Of a DNA stretch of 8,080 nt, positions 1-7,000 are shown one piece after another. The notes under the pieces were generated by a model that was not told where the DNA came from, did no database searches, and was given only the letters and a program-made list of their open reading frames with translations. Location: the NCBI RefSeq assembly GCF_946221105.1, contig NZ_CAMICL010000069.1, positions 1-8,080 of the forward strand, written 5' to 3'. A program made the position numbers and the translations under genes. The stretch's first letter is position 1; each line of letters opens with the position of its first letter. The stretch is from an uncultured Corynebacterium sp. GTDB lineage: Bacteria > Actinomycetota > Actinomycetes > Mycobacteriales > Mycobacteriaceae.

Positions 1-15
1 TTTAGTGTTCGTGGC

Positions 16-1095
16 ATGAACCCGTTCGACGCATTCATTCAGGCGATGGCCGCAGTGTCCATGGAGACGCTGCGGCACTTCGACCTGTCTGTTGCGCTGG
101 GCGCTGGGATGGCGCCGGATAAGGCACGCGCCTGGGACGCAATGCAAAAGGTGTACTACGGGCCGACAAAATTCACCCGCAAGCAAGCTGTGGCAGTACA
201 GAAGGCCAGCGGGTTCTCCCTGGACGAGCTGGCACTGATCGAACGCCGCGTCGGCGGCGTGAAAGACGCCGGGGAGCGGTGGCGGCTGCGCCTAGAGCTG
301 CTGGACGTTGACGGCGGGTACCGCGCGATCGAACGCGCCGCACGAGAGCTGGTGCCCCGCGAGGATGACACCCCGAAGAAAAAGCAGGTCGCGTTCTCCG
401 CGCCGAAGAACGGGCGGGCGCGCATCACCATCGACACCACCGACCGCAAAGCAGCAGACTTAGAGCACCGCCTGCGCCAAGACATCGACGCCACCGAGCC
501 GGCCGCGGTCCAGATGGAGGAGGCGTTCTGGCGCATCGTCGAAGGCAAAACCGGCGGGGTCGTCGCCGCGGCACCGCGCCCGATTGTGATGGTGCCGATC
601 ACCGAGCACGCGCGCATCATGGCGGGCGACGGCGACGACGTCATCCTCACACTCACCGACGACACCATCATGACTGGGGCGGAGTACATGCAGCAAGAGT
701 TCGGCGAGGTGTTAGAAGTTGCCGCGTTCCACCCGGAGGAAGGGGCGGTGAACCTGTACGACACCGAGCGTTTCGCCAACCAGAAGCAGCGCGACATGGC
801 CTGCATGGTCTCACCCGTGTGCGCGTTCCCAGGCTGCAGGCACGGGGCATACGGTGCCGAGATTCACCACGTGGATGCGTGGAAACACGGCGGTTACACC
901 AACCTGAACAACCTGGTGCCGCTGTGCCGCTACCACAACCGCATCAACGACGACGACCCCTGGCGCACAAGCCGCGGCCGCATCGCCATGATCAGAGGCG
1001 CACCCTGGTGGATCTCACCGCGGGGGTACCACTTGAGAAACACCGACCGCGGAGCACTCGACCAACTCTTCGGCCCCCGAAGAGCAGGACCCTGA
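16..1095 (+). CDS. HNH endonuclease-family protein (DUF222/13E12-like)
   Basis: The protein has 359 residues. The C-terminal third shows a zinc-supported HNH nuclease fold: CAFPGC (C269, C274), the histidine pair H284-H285 followed by D287, then HGGYTNLNNL, and C304 with H307-N308 in LCRYHN. C269, C274, C304 and H307 are the probable structural zinc ligands, and H284/H285 and N308 the probable catalytic or metal-binding positions. The first 260 residues are helical and charged with no motif I can name, as in the actinobacterial DUF222/13E12-type HNH proteins, which often occur in several copies per genome and in mobile settings. Substrate and role are unknown; members are usually annotated only as HNH endonuclease signature-containing proteins. 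The ATG at 16 has no clear ribosome binding site and the frame stays open to the left edge, so the true start may lie outside the window. The gene is convergent with rpsI and not part of the secretion operon. Confidence 0.85.
   Translation: MNPFDAFIQAMAAVSMETLRHFDLSVALGAGMAPDKARAWDAMQKVYYGPTKFTRKQAVAVQKASGFSLDELALIERRVGGVKDAGERWRLRLELLDVDGGYRAIERAARELVPREDDTPKKKQVAFSAPKNGRARITIDTTDRKAADLEHRLRQDIDATEPAAVQMEEAFWRIVEGKTGGVVAAAPRPIVMVPITEHARIMAGDGDDVILTLTDDTIMTGAEYMQQEFGEVLEVAAFHPEEGAVNLYDTERFANQKQRDMACMVSPVCAFPGCRHGAYGAEIHHVDAWKHGGYTNLNNLVPLCRYHNRINDDDPWRTSRGRIAMIRGAPWWISPRGYHLRNTDRGALDQLFGPRRAGP
1066..1084 (+). other. Perfect hairpin at the 3' end of the HNH gene
   Basis: An 8-base inverted repeat (CTCTTCGG / CCGAAGAG, loop CCC) lies inside the last codons of the HNH reading frame. 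No T-run follows, so it is not a classical intrinsic terminator. It could act as an mRNA 3'-end stabilising stem or a weak stop for plus-strand transcription. It could also be chance in GC-rich coding DNA, though 8 perfect pairs around a 3-base loop is notable. Confidence 0.35.
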
Positions 1096-1134
1096 CACCC
1101 GCAGCACCCACCCCTGCGCGACAAGCTCTGCCCT

Positions 1135-1174
1135 AACAACGCGAAACGCCGCCGCCCAAAACGGACGACGGCGT
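1135..1174 (-). terminator. Probable rpsI operon terminator
   Basis: Read on the minus strand, 1174 to 1146 forms a 12-pair stem (ACGCCGUCGUCC / GGGCGGCGGCGU) around a GUUUU loop, with two pairs being G-U wobbles. Read on the plus strand those two positions become C-A mismatches, so the hairpin is stable only in the rpsI direction. It begins 21 bases after the rpsI stop and is followed by a weak U-rich tail (UUCGCGUUGUU). This fits termination of the rplM-rpsI transcript in the gap between convergent genes. The poor U-tract makes efficiency uncertain. Confidence 0.6.
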
Positions 1175-1194
1175 ATAACGCGCGCGATAAGCGA

Positions 1195-1740
1195 TTAACG
1201 CTTGGAGTACTGCGGTGCGCGACGGGCCTTGTGCAGACCTGCCTTCTTGCGCTCCACGGCACGGGCGTCACGGGTGAGCAGGCCAGCCTTCTTCAGGGTG
1301 GTGCGCTCAGCCGGGTTGTAGACGTTCAGTGCACGGGCGATAGCCAGGCGCAGAGCACCGGACTGGCCGGTCGGGCCGCCACCGGAGATGTTGGCCTTGA
1401 TGTCGAACTGGCCCTCGCGCTCGAGCAGGGTCAGCGGGGTGAGGATGTCCTGCTGGTGCAGCTTGTTCGGGAAGTAGTCCTCGAACTCGCGGCCGTTGAC
1501 GGTGATCTTGCCCTCGCCCTCGACGACGGTCACGCGAGCGATGGCGCGCTTACGGCGGCCAACGGTCTGGATCGGACCCTCGTGCAGCGGAGCGGCCTCA
1601 ACGGTCTCCTCGGTTGCCTCAGCCTCGGGGGCGATGGCGTCGCCGATGGTGTAGTTGAACTCCTCGGTCGCGGCGGTTGCGGCGTCGACGTCGGTGCCCA
1701 GGGACTCAGCGGTGTTTTCGAAGTTGTTCGGCTCGGTCAT
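1195..1740 (-). CDS. rpsI: 30S ribosomal protein S9
   Basis: S9 sits in the head of the small ribosomal subunit, and its C-terminal tail reaches the P site to contact tRNA. The core spans about residues 55-181. It has the family signature GGGPTGQSG at 120-128, a basic C-terminal stretch (AVERKKAGLHKARRAPQYS) and the invariant SKR ending. Bacterial S9 is usually near 130 residues. This protein has 181 because of an acidic, alanine- and glutamate-rich N-terminal extension of about 50 residues, a lineage trait of actinobacterial S9 rather than an annotation error. The start is well supported: an AGGTGG ribosome binding site lies 7 bases upstream, and the ATG overlaps the rplM stop by one base (TAATG). 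This implies translational coupling and balanced synthesis with L13. Confidence 0.98.
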   Translation of the reverse strand: MTEPNNFENTAESLGTDVDAATAATEEFNYTIGDAIAPEAEATEETVEAAPLHEGPIQTVGRRKRAIARVTVVEGEGKITVNGREFEDYFPNKLHQQDILTPLTLLEREGQFDIKANISGGGPTGQSGALRLAIARALNVYNPAERTTLKKAGLLTRDARAVERKKAGLHKARRAPQYSKR

Positions 1741-2183
1741 TACTGTGCCACCTGCTTAAACTCGTAGGTTTCCGGCTGCTGGCCAGCGTACGGGTGCTCG
1801 GCACCGACGAAGACGTGCAGCTTCTTGATGGACTGACGGGAGAGCTTGTTGTGCGGCATCATGCCCTTGACAGCTTCCTCGATCACGCGATCCGGACGCT
1901 CGTCCAGTGCGCGGCCCAGGGTCATGGACTTCAGACCACCCGGGTAGCCGGAGTGGCGGTAACGCATCTCGCGCTCGCGCTTGTTGGAGGAGATGTGGAT
2001 CTTGTCGGCGTTGATCACGATGACGTGGTCGCCGGTGTCGACGTTCGGTGCGTACTGCGGCTTGTGCTTACCGCGCAGGATGTCTGCGACGGTGGAAGCA
2101 AGCTTGCCCAGCACCACGTCGGTTGCGTCGATGACGTACCACTTACGGGTGATGTCACCGCTCTTCGGGTGGTAAGTAGACAT
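1740..2183 (-). CDS. rplM: 50S ribosomal protein L13
   Basis: L13 is an early assembly protein of the large ribosomal subunit that binds 23S rRNA. At 147 residues it has the normal family length. The N-terminal block RKWYVIDATDVVLGKLAS (13-30) and the L13 signature that begins VKGMMPHNKLSRQ at residue 105 are both clear. The start is the ATG at 2183, which lies 6 bases after a strong AAGGAG ribosome binding site (2190-2195). Another ATG four bases upstream is out of frame and too close to that site. The gene is first in a two-gene operon with rpsI. It lies downstream of the ESX genes on the same strand but is separated from them by a strong terminator, so it probably has its own promoter. Confidence 0.98.
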   Translation of the reverse strand: MSTYHPKSGDITRKWYVIDATDVVLGKLASTVADILRGKHKPQYAPNVDTGDHVIVINADKIHISSNKREREMRYRHSGYPGGLKSMTLGRALDERPDRVIEEAVKGMMPHNKLSRQSIKKLHVFVGAEHPYAGQQPETYEFKQVAQ

Positions 2184-2297
2184 GCATGACTCCTTAAAGT
2201 CTGTCTAGATGGCTGCCGGCCAAATACTTCGCCTGCCCCTTTGCGCTTGACGGCGGCCGGTGGAGACCCGAAAAGCGCATCCGGCGGGACACACAGG
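2184..2297 (-). other. Leader of the rplM-rpsI mRNA, possibly structured
   Basis: If transcription starts near 2297, as the candidate promoter suggests, the rplM mRNA has an untranslated leader of about 110 bases. Two arms, UGCGCUU (2242-2248) and AAGCGCA (2273-2279), can pair over 7 bases and enclose 24 bases that include a GC-rich GGCCGCCG segment. Ribosomal protein operons often carry autoregulatory leaders, and an L13 leader is known in Firmicutes. I see no resemblance to that family at the sequence level, so a regulatory role is only inferred. Confidence 0.3.
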
Positions 2298-2303
2298 GAT
2301 AAC

Positions 2304-2331
2304 ACCCTACGGCACACCTGCCGGAAAACAA
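2304..2331 (-). promoter_or_regulatory. Candidate rplM-rpsI promoter
   Basis: On the minus strand TTGTTT (2326-2331) is followed after 16 bases by TAGGGT (2304-2309). These fit a vegetative sigma -35 and a relaxed actinobacterial -10 (TAnnnT). The start would fall near 2297, giving a leader of about 110 bases before rplM. The -35 lies inside the T-tract of the upstream terminator, so the end of one operon and the promoter of the next are interlocked. No transcript data are available here. Confidence 0.45.
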
Positions 2332-2375
2332 AAAAGTGCCGCCGCAGGTGATTCCCCCATCACCTGCGGCGGCAC
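2325..2375 (-). terminator. Strong intrinsic terminator of the ESX operon
   Basis: A perfect 17-pair inverted repeat (arms 2336-2352 and 2359-2375, starting GTGCCGCCGCAGGTGAT, loop of 6 bases) is followed on the minus strand by TTTTTTGTTTT. This is a textbook Rho-independent terminator reading leftward. It lies about 105 bases after the last esx stop codon and before the rplM promoter, so it ends the ESX transcript and insulates the ribosomal operon. On the plus strand the stem is followed by GTCCCCCC, so it is not bidirectional. The remaining 2376-2480 is a GC-rich 3' untranslated stretch without an open frame I can support. Confidence 0.92.
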
Positions 2376-2442
2376 GTCCCCCCGTATCCCCCGAGTGGTT
2401 GCGCCGCGGGCCGCTTGCAAGCCGTGCCCGTCCCCCGATGAA

Positions 2443-2461
2443 AACGGCCCCTTAACGGCCC
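2443..2461. repeat. Short tandem direct repeat AACGGCCC
   Basis: Two exact copies of AACGGCCC (2443-2450 and 2454-2461) are separated by CTT, giving an 11-base period, within the 3' untranslated region after the esxT-like gene. No function is evident. It may be chance in GC-rich intergenic DNA. Confidence 0.3.
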
Positions 2462-2480
2462 GCGACGCAAGTCTTGTTGT

Positions 2481-2765
2481 TTAGCCCCAGCTGTTCGCGG
2501 CTGCGTTGTTGACGGCGAGCATGGTGGTGTTGCCGTCTTCAACGGTGTTGGCGATCTGGTTGAGGATCTGGTTGAGATCCTCCGCCGCCTGGTCCCACTT
2601 GGCCTGGTGCGCCTGGTAGGCCGCGGCTGCGGTGCCTTCCCAGGTCTGGGCCATGGGCTGGAGCATCTGCTTGAGTTCGGCCAGGTCGCCGTTGATGCGG
2701 GAGGCGGAGGCGCGCATGTCCTCAGCGGCGCCGGCGATCTGCGCGAAGTCGTACTTGATCTGCAT
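2481..2765 (-). CDS. esxT: WXG100 protein, EsxT-like (ESAT-6 family)
   Basis: At 94 residues this is the classic WXG100 size. The WEG motif at 42-44 sits at the predicted turn between two amphipathic helices (about 8-38 and 46-75). No C-terminal YxxxD/E export motif is present; the tail ends in ANSWG. It should pair with the adjacent, larger WXG100 protein to form the secreted four-helix heterodimer and depend on that partner's signal. The name follows synteny with mycobacterial esxT, the last ESX gene before rplM. The start is supported by AAAGGGG five bases upstream of the ATG, in the 10-base gap after the partner gene. A strong terminator follows downstream. The protein has no signal peptide or membrane segment. 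What the heterodimer does outside the cell is unknown. Confidence 0.93.
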   Translation of the reverse strand: MQIKYDFAQIAGAAEDMRASASRINGDLAELKQMLQPMAQTWEGTAAAAYQAHQAKWDQAAEDLNQILNQIANTVEDGNTTMLAVNNAAANSWG

Positions 2766-2775
2766 TGTTTCCCCT

Positions 2776-3087
2776 TTACAGTGCGAGTCCGCCGGCGATC
2801 TGGCGGAGGCTGTCGGTGTTGGTGGCGTCGGTGGTTTCGTAGTTCTTGGCGTTGTCGCGGATGTTCACGGCGATCGCGCTCAGAGCTTCAGACAATCGCC
2901 TTTGGGCGTCGTCGTAACGCAGCATCAGGTCGTCGAAGCTGCGCTGCGCGTTGCCCACCCAGTAGCCGCGGGTGGCTTCGGCGACTTGCTGGACGCGGTC
3001 GATTTCGCGGTTGACGTCGGCGTTGGTGTCGTCGGTGCGGTCTGCAGCGGCGCGCATGACCTCGGCTTCGGTTGCGAACTGCTCCAT
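2776..3087 (-). CDS. esxU: WXG100 protein, EsxU-like (CFP-10 family) with YxxxD export signal
   Basis: This 103-residue protein is a helical hairpin with the WVG motif at 43-45. Charged helices lie on both sides (about 5-38 and 47-80). The C-terminal tail holds YETTD (83-87), a match to the YxxxD/E type VII secretion signal. In the family the bearer of this signal is the partner recognised by the third ATPase domain of EccC. It lies directly upstream of the esxT-like gene with 10 bases between them, so the pair is co-translated in near-equal amounts. The start ATG has a GAGGGGG element about 10 bases upstream. The 104-base gap before it contains a candidate promoter, so the pair may be expressed separately from eccC. 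The symbol is given by synteny with mycobacterial ESX-4; the sequences within this family are too divergent to assign by eye. Confidence 0.93.
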   Translation of the reverse strand: MEQFATEAEVMRAAADRTDDTNADVNREIDRVQQVAEATRGYWVGNAQRSFDDLMLRYDDAQRRLSEALSAIAVNIRDNAKNYETTDATNTDSLRQIAGGLAL

Positions 3088-3094
3088 GGTTTTC

Positions 3095-3106
3095 TTTCCC
3101 CCTCGT
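3095..3106 (-). promoter_or_regulatory. Ribosome binding site of the esxU-like gene
   Basis: The minus strand reads ACGAGGGGGAAA, with the G-run ending about 10 bases before the ATG at 3087. It is G-rich rather than canonical GGAGG. Nearly the same string, with one extra G, stands before eccC (7526-7538). Confidence 0.6.
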
Positions 3107-3117
3107 TGTGTGTTGGG

Positions 3118-3141
3118 ACGGACAACTTCTGTGCTGTCCGT
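3118..3141. repeat. Operator-like inverted repeat upstream of the esx pair
   Basis: Perfect 7-base arms ACGGACA (3118-3124) and TGTCCGT (3135-3141) are separated by 10 bases, so the arm centres are 17 bases apart, about one and a half helical turns. One arm abuts the TATAC of the candidate -10, and the predicted start site falls in the spacer. This placement suits a repressor site better than an mRNA hairpin, although an RNA stem is possible if transcription starts further upstream. Confidence 0.45.
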
Positions 3142-3146
3142 ATATC
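3139..3146 (-). promoter_or_regulatory. Candidate -10 of an internal promoter for the esx pair
   Basis: In the 104-base gap between the membrane-protein gene and the esxU-like gene, the minus strand reads GATATACG, offering GATATA or TATACG as a -10. No convincing -35 lies 16-18 bases upstream, which is common for corynebacterial promoters. The gap is unusually long for this otherwise tightly packed operon and contains no reading frame of note, which supports a control function. Just downstream is the ACGGACA/TGTCCGT inverted repeat. Confidence 0.35.
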
Positions 3147-3191
3147 TGACTGACGTTTGGCTCTTTCGGTTCCATCGTTTTCAAAACTTTT

Positions 3192-4094
3192 TTATGGCCC
3201 CACGTCAGCCCCCTTATATTCAGCTGATTCCATGGCCATGCGGCAGGTGGCGCGTTGCACGACGGTGGGTTCGGCGCGTGTGTGGCAGCCCACGAACAGC
3301 TGCACGGTCCCGTTGGGCCAGGTTTTCCACAGCGATTGCGAGCCGTCCCCGGCGCGCTCGAGGTAGGTCACGGACACGCCATCGGTGTCGACGAGTTCGA
3401 CTTCCGGGTCGGCCTCGATGTCCGCGAGCAGCTGTTCGGCCATGGTGCGCGCGGGCAGCTGGTAGAGGTGCTCGACGGCAATCTGCAGCCGGAAGTTGGG
3501 GTCGTCGCCTGTGGCGCGCCACATGTCGTCGTCGGCTTCGAGGGTGAAGCCCGCGGGGAGTTGGACGGTTAAGCCCTCGCGCTCAATGCTTATCGACGTC
3601 TGCTCCGCCTCGACCTCGGATGTCGGCGCAGGAGACGGAGGCGGAGCTGGTTGCGTATGTGTTGATTGCTCCGTTTCCTCCTGCGCAGGAGCCGGCGACT
3701 GCGCTCCCCCGCTGGTTAAGCCCCAGATCACGGCGACGCAGGCTAGCGCGACTGCGGCGACGACGGCGGCGATGATCCACGTGCCGGAGCGCGATTCCTG
3801 CTCGGGCGGCTGGGGCCGGTGGAAGGTTTCGGGCGCGTCGTCGGGCGCGGGCGCGGCGGGTTGGAGGGGTTCGGTGGTCAGGTCGATGTCGTAGTCGGCG
3901 AGCGCGTGGGTGAGCTCGCGCAGGCGTTGCGGGTCGGCGGCAATGTGCACCGGCGCACCGTGCGGGTCGGGGCCCAGCACGCTGCGGACGGTGCCGGCGA
4001 TCTCGCGGCTGGTGGGCGCGTCGAAGCGGTGGATGTTGGCCGCACCGGTGATCACGGTGGATGCGTCGGTGGCGGTGATGCGCAGCTCGGTCAT
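3192..4094 (-). CDS. Type VII secretion-associated membrane protein (Rv3446c-like)
   Basis: This 300-residue single-span protein lies between eccC and the esx pair, the position of Rv3446c in the mycobacterial ESX-4 locus, and fits the type VII secretion-associated family. The cytoplasmic part (1-100) contains a compact region (1-75) and an acidic, proline-rich stretch. One hydrophobic helix follows at about 104-127 (begins TWIIAAVVAAVALACV). Next is a proline/glutamate-rich linker (130-162) and an outer domain (165-300) with two cysteines, C270 and C284, that could form a disulfide. There is no N-terminal signal peptide, so the helix probably serves as the anchor with the C-terminus outside. 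The start is firm: GGAGG lies four bases upstream, and the ATG overlaps the eccC stop by 4 bases (ATGA), implying coupled translation. Its function is not established. A role in substrate handling or assembly of the ESX-4 machine is inferred from position. Confidence 0.85.
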   Translation of the reverse strand: MTELRITATDASTVITGAANIHRFDAPTSREIAGTVRSVLGPDPHGAPVHIAADPQRLRELTHALADYDIDLTTEPLQPAAPAPDDAPETFHRPQPPEQESRSGTWIIAAVVAAVALACVAVIWGLTSGGAQSPAPAQEETEQSTHTQPAPPPSPAPTSEVEAEQTSISIEREGLTVQLPAGFTLEADDDMWRATGDDPNFRLQIAVEHLYQLPARTMAEQLLADIEADPEVELVDTDGVSVTYLERAGDGSQSLWKTWPNGTVQLFVGCHTRAEPTVVQRATCRMAMESAEYKGADVGP

Positions 4095-7000
4095 GGTGCC
4101 TCCGGGAGTTGGACTGTGCCGCGCGCTTCGCCGTGGATCCAGGTGGCGCGGCCGGGTTGTTGCGGGCTGGGTCGCACGCCGAAGATGGCGCCTTCGTCGC
4201 GGGTGCCGTCCATCAGCAGCACGTCGGGGTGCAGGTCTTTCAGTGCGGTGAGGAACGGCCCGAACAGCGCGCGCGAGACGCCGCCGAACTTGCGGGCGGC
4301 CACGACGTGCAGGCCGATGTCACGCGCGTGCGGCAAAAGCTCCGCGATTGGGCGTAGGGGTTCTTCGCCGACGAGTTCGTAGTCGTCGATGATCAGGTAC
4401 AGCTCGGGGCCCGACCACCAGGAACGCTCGCGCAACTGCTCGGGTGTCACATCGGCGCCCGGCAGGCGCTCTGTGAGCGTGACGGCGAGCGACTTGGCGG
4501 CCTGCGTGATCGCGCTGGTGGAGGCGGCGTAGGCGGCGACCATGTCCTCGCTGGCCCGGCCCAGGTGCGCGCGCCTCGGGTCGAGCACCACCATGCGCGC
4601 AGCCGTACGGTCCATGTGTTCCACCGCGGCGATGGTGCTGGCGATGAAGGTGGATTTGCCGCAGCCGCCGGCGCCGATGACCAGGACGTGCCCGGACGAG
4701 TACACGGGTTCGAGGGTGGGGCCGCCGATGCCGAGGGGGATCCTTTGGCCGTCGAGAAGCGAGTGCGTAGCCACACGCTCCGGTAGCACCCGCAGCCTCG
4801 TTACCGGCGCTTGGTCGGTGGTAGCGAGGTGGGCGATGTCTTCGCCGCTGGTGAAAGCGAGCTGGACGGTTTTGCCGTCCGGGGTCAGGCCGCGGCCGGG
4901 CGTGACGGGCAGTTTTTCCTGGTGTTTGCGGTTGATCAGCGAGTCCATCGGTTCGGTCAGCCGCAGCTCGAGGCGGGTGCCGATGAGGTCGCGCACGTTG
5001 GGGCGGATCGCGCTCCAGCGCTGGGTGGTCGCCACGAGGTGGATGCCGGCGTCGGGGCCTTCGGAGGCGATGCGGGCGAGCGGTTCGCGCAGGTCCTCGT
5101 CGAGCGCGTGCCAGCCGTCGACGACGAGCATCACGGGCCGCGGGTGGTCGATAAACCCGGTGACTTCGTCGATGACGCGGCGGGTGCGCTCGGCGTCTTT
5201 CATGCTGGCTACGCCGGCGACGTGCGGCAAGGCCTCCAGCTCCGGCAGGTCGCCGATGATGTAGACGGCCAACCCTGCGCGCATGTGCGTGGCGACGATG
5301 CTTCGCACCGCCATCGTCTTGCCCGTCTGCGGCCCGCCCGCGATGGCGACGTGCCCGCCGGCCGTGTCCAAATCCAGGTGGAAGGGGGTTTGGCGTTGCT
5401 TGAACGGTTCGTCGATGAGCCCGAGCGCCCCGTCCGTGTGCGCCAGCTGCGGCAGCGGGATGCGCTCCGGCAGCGGCGGCAGCCACACCTGGTGCGCGCG
5501 CATGCCGCGGGCGTCGGCGACCTGCGCAGCCTTCGCCACCACCGCGTCCAGCAGCGTGGTGGAGCGGTCTTCTTCGACGTACGCGGTGGGCGCGAGCTCG
5601 ATCTCGTCGCCGGTGAACAGCCGCACGTGCTGCTCGCCGGGGTGCTCCACCACCGTGCGGGTCAGCGGGCCGGAGACGTACGCGGCGCGGAAACGGGTCA
5701 GGTCCATGCCGGCTTTGAGGTAGCCGGAGCCGGGCTCGCCGGGCAGCTCGTAGGCGTCCGGCACGCCGAGGACCTGGCGGGACTCTCCGGCGGAGAACGT
5801 CTTTAGACCAATGCGGTAGGACAGGTGCGAATCCAGCCCGCGCAACTTGCCCTCCTCCAGCCGCTGCGAGGCGAGCAGCAGGTGCACGCCGAGCGAGCGG
5901 CCGAGCCTGCCCACCGCCACGAACAGGTCCGCGAAGTGCGGGTGCTGGGTGAGCAGCTCGGTGAACTCGTCGACCACGATGACCAGCGACGGCAGCGTAT
6001 TGCCCGCCTTGGTGTAGTCCGTGATGTTGGCGAAATTGCCGGCGGCCCGCAGCAGCTCCTGGCGGCGGTGCATCTCGCCGGAAATCGCGTCGAACATGCG
6101 CTCCACCAGCACCGCCTCGTCCTCCAAGTTGGTGATCACCGCGGCGGTGTGCGGCAGAGACTCGCAACCCAGAAACGTCGCGCCGCCCTTGAAGTCCACC
6201 AGCACGAAGTTCAGCTCATCGGGCGAGTGCGTCGCCGCCAACGCCACAACCAGGGTCCGCAAAAGCTCCGACTTGCCGGACCCAGTCGCCCCGATGCACA
6301 GCCCGTGCGGGCCCATCCCGCCGAGCGCCGCCTCCTTCAAATCCAGGTACACCGGCTGGCCGTCGGGGGTCGCGCCAATGGGCACGGTGAGCTTGTTGCG
6401 CACCCCCGGCCACATCGTGTGCGCATCCAACGCGTCGACGTCCGGCACGCCCAGCATGGACAGAAAATCCCCGCCGGCCTCCACCGCGCCGTCGGGGCGG
6501 CGGTAAAAGCCTAAGTGCCTAGCGACGAACTCCGCCTCCGCATCCGTGAACCGATCCGGCACGCCCAGCTGCTCCACGCCCTGGGCCGTGGCCGCCTGCA
6601 GCACGTCGGTGCAGATCAGGTGGAACGCGTCCGGGTCGACGAAGAAGTCCGGGTCGTCGTGGACGGCCACCACCAGGTCGGCGTCGGTGGGTGCGGGGGA
6701 GGCGTGGCCGTCGATAAGCGCAATGCGAAACGCCCCCTCGGAGCGCGCGTGCGGCAGCCACTTCGCCCAGGCGAACGGCGCGTCGATGCGCACCTTTTCC
6801 GGGCCGTAGAAAAACGCCAGCTGGCACACGATCGAGCGCGCCACGTCGGCCGCCGTAGGACCTGCGAGCGTGATGGCGGGAAACGCGTCGAGCTGCACCA
6901 GCATCGGCATCCCCGGCACTGTGCTCACCGCCGCGACGGTGCGGCGCAGGCTCACCGCGCACACCGGGTCCAAGTCCTCGGGGCTTCCCGGATCGTCCAC

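Noticed and set aside
1231..2189. Plus-strand frames antisense to rpsI and rplM
   Set aside because: They mirror the codons of two universally conserved ribosomal genes, have no recognisable domain and no ribosome binding site.
2260..2484. A 74-residue plus-strand frame crossing the terminator and intergenic region
   Set aside because: It reads through a perfect terminator palindrome and a candidate promoter, and its product has no recognisable features.
3170..3195. GTTTTCAAAAC palindrome with a T-run after the membrane-protein gene
   Set aside because: The arms are only 5 A/T-rich bases with a 1-base centre, too weak and too tight for a terminator hairpin.
4320..6167. A 615-residue frame within eccC on the minus strand
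   Set aside because: Its product is an arginine/alanine/proline-rich, low-complexity sequence typical of the wrong frame of a GC-rich gene. The eccC frame with its three ATPase domains covers the same bases.
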